Assembly (NCBI GenBank): GCA_019694165.1
Contig: JAIBCL010000003.1
Span: 1-64,000, forward strand
Source: Verrucomicrobiaceae bacterium
GTDB lineage: Bacteria > Verrucomicrobiota > Verrucomicrobiia > Verrucomicrobiales > Verrucomicrobiaceae
Direction: 5' to 3'
DNA length: 64,000 nt
Shown here in pieces: positions 10,632 to 19,176 of this stretch. A program made the translations under genes and the position numbers. The notes beneath the pieces were generated by a model, which saw only the letters and a list, made by a program, of their open reading frames with translations, searched no databases and had not been told where the DNA came from. Within the stretch, counting starts at the first letter, position 1; each line of letters opens with the position of its first letter.

Positions 10632-11960
10632 ATGAACCTGACAATGCGCCTGAAGCTGTCCATGCTTGACGGCATCCGCCACTCCCGGGTGATGCGGGGA
10701 CTGGCCGCGTGGATGTGCCTGGCGCGGGCCTGGGCGTCGCCTGACGTCGCACGCTGCGGGGCGCTGCTGACGCGAGCACTCGAACTGTCGGACTCTTTCC
10801 GTGTGCTCGACGGCGCGAATGCCTTGCTCGCCAGACGCGCGCCGGTCGGGGATGTGATGCTTTGGAGCAAGGTGGTGTCCTCGCAGCCGCGCTACGCACG
10901 CGCGCTGAGGGAGGACAAGACACTCTCGCGAAGCATTGTGCTGAAGGCGCCTGGTGCCGGCGGAGAAAAAGGCGTGCTGCTGATGACCTTCGAATACAAC
11001 TGGGCGCGGCTGCTGCTCGGCATTCCCGACGAGGAGTTCCATTGGATCGACGAGGAGTATGACCTTGTCTTCTCCGCGAGCTGGTCCGCCACCGACTACG
11101 CGGTGCTGGCGCTGGCCGCGTCGAAGGTGCGCGGAACCGTTTTCGTGCAGAGCTGCAACTACGAGGAGGTGGCGCGCATCGAGCGCTTTCATCCGCGCCT
11201 GAAGTGCCTGCCCACTCTGCCATGTGACTGGATCAATCCCGTGCTCTACCAGCCGAAGCCTTTTGCGGACCGCACGAAGGACATCGTGATGGTGGCGAAC
11301 TGGGGCGAATTCAAGCGGCACTGGGACTTGTTCCGGGCGCTGGCGCAGCTTCCGCCCGGTCTGAAAGTGGTGCTCATCGGCCAGAAGGAAGGGGGACGGG
11401 ACAAGGAGTTCATCCGCAGGCTCGCCCGGGAGTTCGGAGCGCGGCAGGAACTGGAGATTCATGAGTCCATCCCGATCCACGCGGTGGCGGCCCATCAGTG
11501 CGACGCAAAGGTCTCCGTGATCATGAGCCGCCGCGAGGGCTGCTGCGTGGCCGCTGTGGAGTCGCTCTTCGCCGGCTGCGCGCTCGCGATGCGGGCGGAT
11601 GCGCACGTCGGGCCGCTGGCCTACATCAACGAGCAAACGGGCGCGCGGCTGAGGCCGGGACGCATCGCTGAGGATTTGAGCTCGCTGCTCGGGCGTGCGG
11701 GTCAACTGCACCCCCGTGAGTGGGCAGTGAAGAATCTGGCCTGCCATGTCTCGCACGCGAAGGTGAATGCCGTGCTGCGTGACGAGACGCTCCGTGCCGG
11801 CCGGCCGTGGACGCGCGACATCGTGCTGCCGCAGTGGCGTCCGCATCCGACCTTTGCCAGCCGGGACGAACAGGAGGCCATGCGCCCGGCGTATGATGAG
11901 CTGCACGCGAAGTGGCCGCACGTTTTCTCCCCGGACCTGTGGTCGGAAAGCTGGCGGTAG
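10632..11960 (+). CDS. Glycosyltransferase family 4-like protein
   Basis: 442 residues with a GT-B-like C-terminal half: the ILVANWGEFKRHWDLF-like segment (residues about 220-235, here DIVMVANWGEFKRHWD), then LKVVLIGQKEGGRD, and a late SRREGCCVAAVESLFAGCALA motif (about 295-315) equivalent to the E-x7-E donor-binding helix of GT4 enzymes. The N-terminal 100 residues are unusual and helical. It probably transfers a sugar to a lipid or surface glycan in the cytoplasm. It faces a UDP-sugar dehydrogenase gene tail to tail, 9 bp apart, fitting a surface polysaccharide role. The acceptor and donor are not predictable. Confidence 0.7.
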   Translation: MNLTMRLKLSMLDGIRHSRVMRGLAAWMCLARAWASPDVARCGALLTRALELSDSFRVLDGANALLARRAPVGDVMLWSKVVSSQPRYARALREDKTLSRSIVLKAPGAGGEKGVLLMTFEYNWARLLLGIPDEEFHWIDEEYDLVFSASWSATDYAVLALAASKVRGTVFVQSCNYEEVARIERFHPRLKCLPTLPCDWINPVLYQPKPFADRTKDIVMVANWGEFKRHWDLFRALAQLPPGLKVVLIGQKEGGRDKEFIRRLAREFGARQELEIHESIPIHAVAAHQCDAKVSVIMSRREGCCVAAVESLFAGCALAMRADAHVGPLAYINEQTGARLRPGRIAEDLSSLLGRAGQLHPREWAVKNLACHVSHAKVNAVLRDETLRAGRPWTRDIVLPQWRPHPTFASRDEQEAMRPAYDELHAKWPHVFSPDLWSESWR

Positions 11961-11969
11961 GCACGGGTG

Positions 11970-13271
11970 CTACCAGCACAGCCCTTCGTAATGCCACGGC
12001 AGCGCAGAGAGTTCACGCCAGCCGTTGACGTCGATCACGATCTGATCCGCAGCCGCCACCGATCGGAGTTCGTCCACGGAAACGCACCTTTGCGAAGCGA
12101 CGACGATCTCCGCCGCAGCCACCACTTCCTGCGCCGTGGGCCGCAGCAAGGACGAAAGATGCGGCATGCGGCGCTGGATTTCCTGCTCATTGGAGCCGAT
12201 GAGCCGTGAGAGATTGAGCTGCGGATCGTAAATGCCCACCTCGTAGCCGCGGCCGATCAGCGTCTCGGCCAGCGCCACCATGGGGCTGCCGCGCAGATCG
12301 TCGGTATCCGCCTTGAAGGCGAGGCCGAGCAGGCCGATGCGGCGCTTCTCGCGCGCGGTGATAAGATGCACCAGCAGGCTGAGGTGCGCATCGTTCGTCT
12401 CCATCGTGTGCTCCAGCAACGGCAGGGACACTCCATCACGCCGTGCCATCGAGAGCAGGGCGCTTACGTCCTTTGGCAGACAGGAGCCGCCGAAGGGGTT
12501 GCCCGGCTTCATGTAGTAGCGCGAGATGTTCAGCCGCGTGTCCTGGCATACCACGTCCATCACGCGTGCTCCGTCTTCCCCGACGTGCTTGCACAGGCGG
12601 CCGATCTCGTTGGCGAAGCCCACCTTCAGGGCGTGGAAGTAATTGCAGGCATACTTGATCATCTCGGCGCCTTCCCATCTGAGGATGGCGGGGTTTCCTC
12701 CGAGCAGTTGGCGCGCTTCTTCCCCGGTGGGTGCCGCACCGTCAGGTGTGCCGATGACGGCCAGCGAGGGGTCGCGAAAATCGGCGACCGCCGTACCCTC
12801 GCGCAAGAACTCCGGACAGTAGTACACCCTCAGCGTGCCGTCCGCCGCCAGATCCGAGAGATAGTCGGCCACGAGGTGCCTCGTGCTGCCCGGGAGCATG
12901 GTGCTGCGGAAAATGATGACGTGCCTCTTCCTCAAGCCGCGCACCACGTCGGAAATCTGGTGCGTGACCTTGCGCACGTAATCGAGATTCAACCTGCCCG
13001 ACGGCGCGGATGGCGTGCCCACGCAGATGATCGACACGTCGGAGTCCCGCACGGCATCCTCCGCATTCGTTGTGGCAGAAAGCCGGCCCTCGCGCCTCGC
13101 GGTGCGGAGCAGTTCCTGAAGCCCGGGCTCGATGATGGGTGACACGCCTTCACCAAAGGCCGCCACCTTTGACGCCTGCACGTCCACACCGATGATGACG
13201 TGACCCGCCTCGGCCAGGCATCCGGCCGTCACCGCGCCCACATAGCCCAATCCAAAAACACTGACTCTCAT
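11970..13271 (-). CDS. UDP-glucose/GDP-mannose 6-dehydrogenase
   Basis: 433 residues from MRVSVFGLGYVGAVTAG. It converts an NDP-hexose to the uronic acid with two NAD+. Visible features are the Rossmann GLGYVG loop at residues 7-12, the STMLPGSTR segment, YCPEFLREG, and the catalytic cysteine in NPFGGSCLPKDV (about residue 265). The C-terminal GLAFKADTDDLRGSP region is typical of the whole family and closest to the GDP-mannose (AlgD) branch. Length is normal. The in-frame ATG at 13394 would add an unrelated tail, so 13271 is preferred. Confidence 0.9.
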   Translation of the reverse strand: MRVSVFGLGYVGAVTAGCLAEAGHVIIGVDVQASKVAAFGEGVSPIIEPGLQELLRTARREGRLSATTNAEDAVRDSDVSIICVGTPSAPSGRLNLDYVRKVTHQISDVVRGLRKRHVIIFRSTMLPGSTRHLVADYLSDLAADGTLRVYYCPEFLREGTAVADFRDPSLAVIGTPDGAAPTGEEARQLLGGNPAILRWEGAEMIKYACNYFHALKVGFANEIGRLCKHVGEDGARVMDVVCQDTRLNISRYYMKPGNPFGGSCLPKDVSALLSMARRDGVSLPLLEHTMETNDAHLSLLVHLITAREKRRIGLLGLAFKADTDDLRGSPMVALAETLIGRGYEVGIYDPQLNLSRLIGSNEQEIQRRMPHLSSLLRPTAQEVVAAAEIVVASQRCVSVDELRSVAAADQIVIDVNGWRELSALPWHYEGLCW

Positions 13272-13378
13272 ATGAATGACCGCGCCTTTCTCGCAGCGAT
13301 CCCCCGCCTTGAAAAGCAGATTGTTCATGATCGGCACACAGGCGGCCTCCCTCTCCCCCGATCGCCGACCGGCAAAAG

Positions 13379-13534
13379 TGCAGGGCTTGCGCATGAACCG
13401 AAAGCGAAGGCCTCAAATCCAGGATTTGCCCGGATCCAGGATTTCCACAGATGGGTTCAGAAGAAGTTCAATCCGTGGTCGTCCTGAATCCGTGGGAATT
13501 CACTCAGAAGCAATTCATGCGCAAGCCCTGGCAA
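13379..13534. repeat. Inverted repeat element upstream of the dehydrogenase gene
   Basis: CAGGGCTTGCGCATGAA (13380-13396) has its complement TTCATGCGCAAGCCCTG at 13516-13532. Between them a GGATTT-type motif is repeated directly (near 13415 and 13436). It fills much of the 332-bp gap between the divergent genes ending at 13271 and starting at 13604. No promoter was identified with confidence. Confidence 0.55.
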
Positions 13535-13603
13535 AAGTGCCTCCGCCACATTTGAGCGCTTGTTAGACCGGCCTCCGCGTGGCAGTCTGCCGGTCACGTT
13601 CAG

Positions 13604-14767
13604 GTGAAGAAACCTCGTTCCATGCCCCGACAGTCAGGGAGAGCCGAGTATGGTCTCCTTGCCGCACTGCTTGTTCTGGTGGGATCGGTCGGTGGCGTCA
13701 TCTGGTTTGTCGTCAAGAACCATCGAGAGCGGCTGCCCGTGGCGGTGGACCGACCGCAGAAGAACAGGACCATCGAAAGGCCTCCGCTGGCCCCCGTGAA
13801 GCCACCGCCGCCGGGGCTGACGAAATCGAGGTCTTCCGTCACCATCGTCGCTGATCCGAAGACGCTCGCCGCGCTCGATGCATTGCGGAAGAGCGCCGTT
13901 GATGACAGCAAGCCGCTCCGGATCACGAAGCGCACCGAGGAGTCTGCCGAGCAGGTAAAGAAGCCCGATTTTGCCGGGGAATTGCAGATCGACAGCAAGG
14001 AAATCAACGTCGAGTCTGCTGAGGTCCGGGCGTCCATCGACCTGCTGAAGAAGTACTTTGCAGCCACGAGTTGGAAGGAGAAGCTGCCCCAGGTGTATCA
14101 GTCAGCGGAGGTCGGTCCGCTCATGCACGAGTTCTACGGTTCCCAAGGCAAGGCCGACCCTGTGCTCACCGGCTTGATCAGCGCATCCAACGTGCGTGTC
14201 GGCGACCAGAAGGTGCTCTCGCTCGCCTTCGGCTGTAGCGACCGGCTCGACATGCTCGTGCGTGCGAACTTCCACCGCTGCCCGGAGGGACTGCGGCTGG
14301 ACTGGGAGTCATTCGTCGGCTTCTCCGGCAAGGAGATGAAGGAGTTCCGCGCAACCCGCAGCACCCAGCCCACCGTGTTTCGCGTGCTCGCCGTCTCCGA
14401 TGACTACTACAATTTCGAGTTTGCCGAGGCCGAAAAGCTCCTGAGCGTGCGCCTCTACAATCCCGCCGGTGACGATTACGTGCACGGCTATTGCGCACGC
14501 GACAGCGCCGAGGGCCGGAAACTCGTTCAGGTTCTTGGTGACTCATCCCGCTCCGTACCAGGCACAGCCAGTGGAAACGGCATGAGCCTGGAGTCCGGCG
14601 GCCATTTCCCCATCACTGTCGAAATTGCCTTCCCGGAGAAGGCGCAGTCAGACCGTTGCGTGCGCATCGACAAATTTGTGTCCGCGTGGTGGCTGGCTCT
14701 CGACGTGGAGAAACAGGCCACCGCCGCGCTCAAGCCGGTGGAATCACCAGTCTCAAAGACACAGTAG
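13604..14767 (+). CDS. Hypothetical single-pass membrane protein
   Basis: 387 residues, or 381 from the internal ATG at 13622. One membrane helix near the N-terminus (YGLLAALLVLVGSVGGVIWFVV) follows a short basic segment. A proline-rich linker (about 55-75) comes next, then an acidic and basic helical region and a C-terminal globular part (about 140-380) with many aromatic and charged residues. I do not recognise the family. The protein is probably anchored in the inner membrane with most of its mass in the periplasm. Its neighbours give no functional hint. Confidence 0.7.
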   Translation: MKKPRSMPRQSGRAEYGLLAALLVLVGSVGGVIWFVVKNHRERLPVAVDRPQKNRTIERPPLAPVKPPPPGLTKSRSSVTIVADPKTLAALDALRKSAVDDSKPLRITKRTEESAEQVKKPDFAGELQIDSKEINVESAEVRASIDLLKKYFAATSWKEKLPQVYQSAEVGPLMHEFYGSQGKADPVLTGLISASNVRVGDQKVLSLAFGCSDRLDMLVRANFHRCPEGLRLDWESFVGFSGKEMKEFRATRSTQPTVFRVLAVSDDYYNFEFAEAEKLLSVRLYNPAGDDYVHGYCARDSAEGRKLVQVLGDSSRSVPGTASGNGMSLESGGHFPITVEIAFPEKAQSDRCVRIDKFVSAWWLALDVEKQATAALKPVESPVSKTQ

Positions 14768-14811
14768 CGCGCCCCACGACGGCCGGAAGTCGATGTCGAA
14801 AGCGCCTGCTG

Positions 14812-15339
14812 CTACGACGGTCCCCAAAGATCGAGCAGCAGCGCCGCAGACTCCGCCACTCCGGTGGAGTGCGTGCGGATGGTGAGATCGACATCAACAG
14901 GCGGCTCGAAGGGGTCCTGAGTGCCCGTCATGCCCTCCATCTTTTTCTGACTGGCCTTCGCGTAGAGACCCTTCACATCACGGCCCACGCACACCTCGAG
15001 CGGGCAGTCCACATGCACGAGGCGCACGCCAGTGGACTCGAGAATGCCGCGCACAAGCGAGCGGTTCGCCTCCTTCGGCGTGACGAAAGCCGCGATGATC
15101 GTGTGCCCCTGCCCGGCCAGCAGCTTCGCGATGTGCGCGGAGCGGCGCAGGTTCTCAGACCGGTCCGCGTCACTGAAACCGAGGTCCGCATTCACGCCCG
15201 AGCGCATCTCGTCGCCGTCGAGGATGCAGACCGTGTGGCCCTTCCCGCGCAAGCCCTCGGCCACGGCGCGGGCGAGCGTGGTTTTGCCGGCGGACGGCAG
15301 ACCGAAGAGCCAAAGGACATGGGGGGCGGCGGCGGACAT
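14812..15339 (-). CDS. cysC: Adenylylsulfate kinase
   Basis: 175 residues. It phosphorylates APS to PAPS with ATP. The Walker A GLPSAGKTT is at residues 13-21, and the APS kinase signature DGDEMRSGVNADLGFSDADR is at about 41-60. The VHVDCPLEVCVGRDVKGLY segment and a late PFEPPVDVDLTI motif are also standard. Length is normal for a stand-alone kinase. No sulfate adenylyltransferase (cysD/cysN) is adjacent; in this setting PAPS might serve sulfation of surface sugars as well as sulfur assimilation. Confidence 0.93.
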   Translation of the reverse strand: MSAAAPHVLWLFGLPSAGKTTLARAVAEGLRGKGHTVCILDGDEMRSGVNADLGFSDADRSENLRRSAHIAKLLAGQGHTIIAAFVTPKEANRSLVRGILESTGVRLVHVDCPLEVCVGRDVKGLYAKASQKKMEGMTGTQDPFEPPVDVDLTIRTHSTGVAESAALLLDLWGPS

Positions 15340-15401
15340 AGGCGCGCATTGAAGGACGGAAGCACCGTCGCGTCAAACGGCGCGATCTCCGTCCGCCGCG
15401 C

Positions 15402-16316
15402 TCACGCGAAAAAAGGCCGCAGCACGTTCCGCGCGACCCGGAGCGCCTTCATGCGTCCTTCGAGCGTCCTGCCGAAAGTATCGTCCTCCACCTCGATGCA
15501 GAACGGTCCATCGTAGCCTGTACGCTGCACCTCCGCCATGAAGGCAGCCCAGTCGATCTCCCCATAGCCCGGAATGCGCGGCCGATGCCAGCGCAGCGGA
15601 AAATCGAAGCGGCCGGTCTCATTGAGCGCGGAGCGGTCGATCTGCACGTCCTTCGCGTGAATGTGGAAGATTTTCGCGCGGAATTCGGCCAGCGGGCCAA
15701 GCGGATCCATCCCCTGCAGCACGAAGTGCGACGGATCGTAGTTCAGCCCGAAACTCTTCGAGTCGATGTCGCTGAAAGCGCGCCGCCAGATGGAGGGCGT
15801 GGTCATCAGGTTCTTGCCGCCCGGCCACTCGTCCCGCGTGAAGAGCATCGGACAGTTTTCGATGGCGATGCGCACGCCGTTGTCTTCCGCGAGCTTGATG
15901 AGCGGCCGCCAGGTTTTCAAGAAACGCGGCCAGTTCTCGTCCACGGTTTTAGTCCAGTCACGTCCGATGAAGCCGGTGACGAGGTCGAGACCGAGGAGAG
16001 GCGCTGTCTTGATCACTTTTTTCAAATGTGTCACTGCTGCGGCGGCCACCTGCTTGTCTGGATCAAGCGCATTCGGATAGTAGCCGAGCGCGGTCATGCA
16101 AACGTCGTGTTCGCGGCATTGCGCGAGGATGTCCTCCGCCTTCGTGCGCGTGAGCGTCGTCACATCAATGTTCGTGATGCCGGCGTACTTGCGCTCAGCT
16201 TTCCCTACCGGCCAGCTGAGGGCCTCAAACGAACCGAAGCCTTCGCGCGCGGCGAACTTGAGGAGGTCTGTAAACGAATATTCCGGCAGGATGGCCGTGA
16301 CGAAGCCGAGTTTCAT
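15402..16316 (-). CDS. Sugar phosphate isomerase/epimerase family protein (AP-endonuclease-2-type TIM barrel)
   Basis: 304 residues from MKLGFVTAILPEYSF. It is a xylose-isomerase-like TIM barrel: GFGSFEALSWPVG (residues about 25-37), the middle IAIENCPMLF motif with the metal-binding Glu, SFGLNYDPSHFVLQG (Asp and His ligands), IFHIHAKDVQID, and PFCIEVEDDTFG with the last Glu. The ligand pattern indicates a divalent-metal isomerase or epimerase acting on a sugar or polyol. The start at 16316 is chosen because the barrel's first strand begins there. Substrate unknown. Confidence 0.88.
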   Translation of the reverse strand: MKLGFVTAILPEYSFTDLLKFAAREGFGSFEALSWPVGKAERKYAGITNIDVTTLTRTKAEDILAQCREHDVCMTALGYYPNALDPDKQVAAAAVTHLKKVIKTAPLLGLDLVTGFIGRDWTKTVDENWPRFLKTWRPLIKLAEDNGVRIAIENCPMLFTRDEWPGGKNLMTTPSIWRRAFSDIDSKSFGLNYDPSHFVLQGMDPLGPLAEFRAKIFHIHAKDVQIDRSALNETGRFDFPLRWHRPRIPGYGEIDWAAFMAEVQRTGYDGPFCIEVEDDTFGRTLEGRMKALRVARNVLRPFFA

Positions 16317-16582
16317 GAGGAGACGTACGGGAAATGGATGGCCGCGACGATGCCTCGTGCGCTTCATCAAAGCAAGTCGTGCACGAAGCTCATCCACGCC
16401 AGGCGCGAGGAAATCAACCCCCAGCCCTTGCTCGATGGGAGAAGCAGTCGATCTCACGTCGGCGACCCGAGTTCACCTGCGTCTTTACAATCTCGGCGGC
16501 CACGAAACCCTGGAGCAAAATCCCGGGAACGGGCGACTTCTCGAGCCAAGGTGGCGCGTCGATGTCGGGCAAGTGGAGCAGG

Positions 16583-18247
16583 TCACTCGCGTACCGGCAG
16601 GATCACGCGCGAGGCATGGGAGGCATCGTGCCAGATCGTGTTGGTGGCGGCGGGGCCGAGGGCGGTGACGAAGTGGGTGACGGGGCCGCCGGTCTGCGGA
16701 TTCGGCTCGTAGAACGGAGCACCGGTGCTGGCGATGGTAATGCGCACACGGTGGCCTTTGTTGAAGATGATGCTCGTCCAACCGATGTCCCAGGCGAGCT
16801 TTGCCACCTCGCCGGGCACGAGGAGCTTCTGATGGTCGAAGCCTTCGCGATACCGCGCGCGCAGCGGGTAATCCATGAGCAGGATGGAGCGTCCGTCGGG
16901 ATACACGTCGGTGACGCGGAGGACGAAGTCGGTGTCCTTCACGGTGGAGGAGGCGAAGATCTCGGCCTTGATGCGGCCGGTGACCTCGAGCGGCTGCTGG
17001 AGCACCTCGGAAGTCCAGGTGCGCACCTCCGCCTGTTCTTCAAAGCCGCGGGCGTCGCGCGCGCCGGGGAAGCCGGTGGCATTGATGATCATGGGATGCA
17101 CGGGATCGCTGAGGTAGGAAGTGCCCGCCTTTGCCGCGGACGGCTTGTTCTTTGCGAGCTTGCCGTCGGGCTGGAGGAACCAATCGACATTCGTCGCAGC
17201 AGGCGGGAAGTTTTTTGCCTCGCGCCAGACGTTGCCCGGCGCGCCAGGCTCGCCACATGCGCCCATGACGTAGTACTTCACCGCGGCGTCCTTCTCGACT
17301 CCGTTGTCCTCGCCTTTGAGGTGGTGATTGAACCAGCGCGTCATGTGCGGGTACACGTCAAAGAATGCGTTCTGGGGGAATTCGAGATCGCCGATCTTGT
17401 TCGACTTGGGATAGCCGCCGTGCAGCCAGGGGCCGATGATGAGCTGCTGCCTGCCGCGCGAGGCCGGACCGCCATGCTGATCACGCCCGATGAAGCTGGC
17501 CACGCTGCCCTGGCACATGAAGTCAAACCAGCTTCCGATGGTGAAACAGGGGTAGTTCATCTTGTCGAAGTGCAGCGAGGCGTCCTCGTCCTTCCAGTAG
17601 GCGTCGTAGTCCGGGTGCTGGTCCCATTCGCGCAGCAGATCGTCGTTGTCGGCCGGATTGCGCGCGATCTTCGCCTGCGTCTTGAAGCGCTCCGGCTTCG
17701 TGGCACCGCCGATGCGGTAGCCTTCGTGGTACAGGCTCAGGCCCGTGTCGGTCATGTACTGCGCCACGAGGTGCGGAGGCTGGGTGACGGCAAGATAATT
17801 CTGTGCGTAGCCGGCCTGGGAGCCGCCGTAGGTGCCGATCTTCCCCGTGCACCACGGCTGCACGGCGAGCCACTCGCAGACGTCGTAGCCATCGCGCAAC
17901 GGCCCCCACTGCAAGCCGCGATAGCCACGGTACACGCCCTCGCTCTCGTGCGTGCCGCGGTAGTTGACGAGGGCGATGACGAATCCGCTCTCCGCCCACT
18001 TCGCCGCTGCCTTGCGTGAGCCAGCACTGCTGATGTCGGCATAACGCTGCTCGAAAATGGCGGGCCACTTTCCTTCTCCCGGTGGAAAAAAGACGTAGGC
18101 TGAGAGCCGCACGCCGTCCCGCATGGGGATCATGAGATGCTCCTCCCTGATGGTGCCGAAGTCGAGTTTTGGGCCTTCGGCGGCGGTCAGTGAAACAGCG
18201 GATGAGAGACAGACGGTGAGCAGGGAAGCAAGGCGCATGCGACCCAT
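16583..18247 (-). CDS. CocE/NonD (X-Pro dipeptidyl-peptidase S15-like) secreted hydrolase
   Basis: 554 residues with a signal peptide, MGRMRLASLLTVCLSSAVSL then TAAEG. The alpha/beta-hydrolase nucleophile lies in GTYGGSQAGYAQN (about residue 150). The HLMIPMRDGVRLSAYVFFPPGEG segment and the GTHESEG motif are typical of CocE/NonD proteins, and the C-terminal third is the jelly-roll domain (WTSEVLQQPLEVTGRIKAEI). The family includes acyl esterases and peptidases acting on amide or ester substrates, so the exact reaction here is open. It is probably periplasmic or secreted. Confidence 0.9.
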   Translation of the reverse strand: MGRMRLASLLTVCLSSAVSLTAAEGPKLDFGTIREEHLMIPMRDGVRLSAYVFFPPGEGKWPAIFEQRYADISSAGSRKAAAKWAESGFVIALVNYRGTHESEGVYRGYRGLQWGPLRDGYDVCEWLAVQPWCTGKIGTYGGSQAGYAQNYLAVTQPPHLVAQYMTDTGLSLYHEGYRIGGATKPERFKTQAKIARNPADNDDLLREWDQHPDYDAYWKDEDASLHFDKMNYPCFTIGSWFDFMCQGSVASFIGRDQHGGPASRGRQQLIIGPWLHGGYPKSNKIGDLEFPQNAFFDVYPHMTRWFNHHLKGEDNGVEKDAAVKYYVMGACGEPGAPGNVWREAKNFPPAATNVDWFLQPDGKLAKNKPSAAKAGTSYLSDPVHPMIINATGFPGARDARGFEEQAEVRTWTSEVLQQPLEVTGRIKAEIFASSTVKDTDFVLRVTDVYPDGRSILLMDYPLRARYREGFDHQKLLVPGEVAKLAWDIGWTSIIFNKGHRVRITIASTGAPFYEPNPQTGGPVTHFVTALGPAATNTIWHDASHASRVILPVRE

Positions 18248-18343
18248 ACGCGCGATCCATCAGAGCTCGTTCATCAAGCGGAGAATGCGCCACAGGGTTT
18301 CCGCATCCAGGCATCCCTACGCAGGGCCGTGGGGCAAAACATA

Positions 18344-18375
18344 ACGCCCTGCCTCCAATTGCGGAGGCAGGGCGT
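18344..18375. terminator. Probable intrinsic terminator (bidirectional hairpin)
   Basis: A perfect 13-bp hairpin, ACGCCCTGCCTCC-AATTGC-GGAGGCAGGGCGT, lies 48 nt after the stop of the response regulator gene at 18423. There is only a weak T-tract on the minus side. Confidence 0.7.
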
Positions 18376-18422
18376 GATTGGTTGGTGTCTTGTCGGGAAA
18401 TTTTTGGCGGCCCCAGAAAGGG

Positions 18423-19073
18423 TCACTTTTCGACCCAACGGACTGCTTCCATGAGCAACTCGCGGGCAGATCCGAGGGAAAGCTTCTGGCGAATGTTGGC
18501 CTTGTGGGCATCCACCGTCTTGGCACTGAGTTCGAGCCTTTCAGCGATCTGGTGAGATCCCAGTCCGCGTCCGACCATCTCAAAGACCTCCAACTGACGG
18601 TCACTGAGCGAGCGACCAGGATCACCCCTCGAACCGATGGGGCCGGGCGTGCCCAGGCCCGCTCCGCCGACAATGCTGCCAAGCAAGGCTGCGCTGAAAA
18701 AGAAAGAACCGGAAATGATCTGGCGCAGACCCTGAAGAAGGCGTGCTGAGGACTCGCCTTTTGAAAGATAGCCCATCGCTCCGGCCCGCAGACAGCGCTC
18801 TGCGTAAACGTTCTCTTCGTGCATAGAATACACGAAGATGTTCACCTTCGGAAACTGGGCCTTCAGCTTCTTGATCAGGTCCACGCCGCTCCGGTCTCGG
18901 AGGGTAATGTCCATGATCACAATGTCTGGCTTGAGCTTGCCGATCTGCTGCACGCCCGCATTGGCGTCTTCGGCGCTGCCAACGACTTCCATGTCTGATT
19001 GAGCGTTGATGATCTGCTTAAGACCTTCAATCACGACAGGGTGATCGTCCAAGAGGTAGATTTTTTTCTTCAC
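18423..19073 (-). CDS. NarL/FixJ-family response regulator
   Basis: 216 residues. Receiver domain 1-120: acidic pair DD at 9-10 in YLLDDHPVV, phosphoacceptor Asp54 in DIVIMDITL, and Lys in YLSKGE. A glycine-rich linker (about 130-150) leads to a LuxR-type helix-turn-helix with SLSDRQLEVFEMVGRGLGSH then QIAERLELSAKTVDAHKANI. It should bind DNA as a dimer after phosphorylation. No histidine kinase gene is adjacent. It is preceded by a 100-nt spacer to the next gene and followed by a terminator. Confidence 0.93.
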   Translation of the reverse strand: MKKKIYLLDDHPVVIEGLKQIINAQSDMEVVGSAEDANAGVQQIGKLKPDIVIMDITLRDRSGVDLIKKLKAQFPKVNIFVYSMHEENVYAERCLRAGAMGYLSKGESSARLLQGLRQIISGSFFFSAALLGSIVGGAGLGTPGPIGSRGDPGRSLSDRQLEVFEMVGRGLGSHQIAERLELSAKTVDAHKANIRQKLSLGSARELLMEAVRWVEK

Positions 19074-19176
19074 TGCGTCCGAGTTTTGCTTGATGGCGCG
19101 GAGCTTGTCAATCGTTCAACGGCATTTTCTTTCTTAAGACAATGGGAAGGCTGCTGCGCCCCTCACCGGTCGGTTC

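Noticed and set aside
10632-11921. Long minus-strand frame (444 codons) opposite the glycosyltransferase gene
   Set aside because: It is rich in Arg/His/Gln with no domain pattern, while the plus frame has clear glycosyltransferase motifs. It is a shadow of the GC-rich gene.
11178-13142. Extended ZnuA frame up to 11223 and plus-strand frame 12366-13142
   Set aside because: Both are open-frame extensions or shadows in GC-rich coding sequence; the signal peptide sets the ZnuA start at 10458 and the dehydrogenase is clearly on the minus strand.
14812-15339. Sulfate activation operon around the APS kinase
   Set aside because: No cysD, cysN or cysH is adjacent; the neighbours are an unrelated membrane protein gene and a sugar isomerase-like gene.
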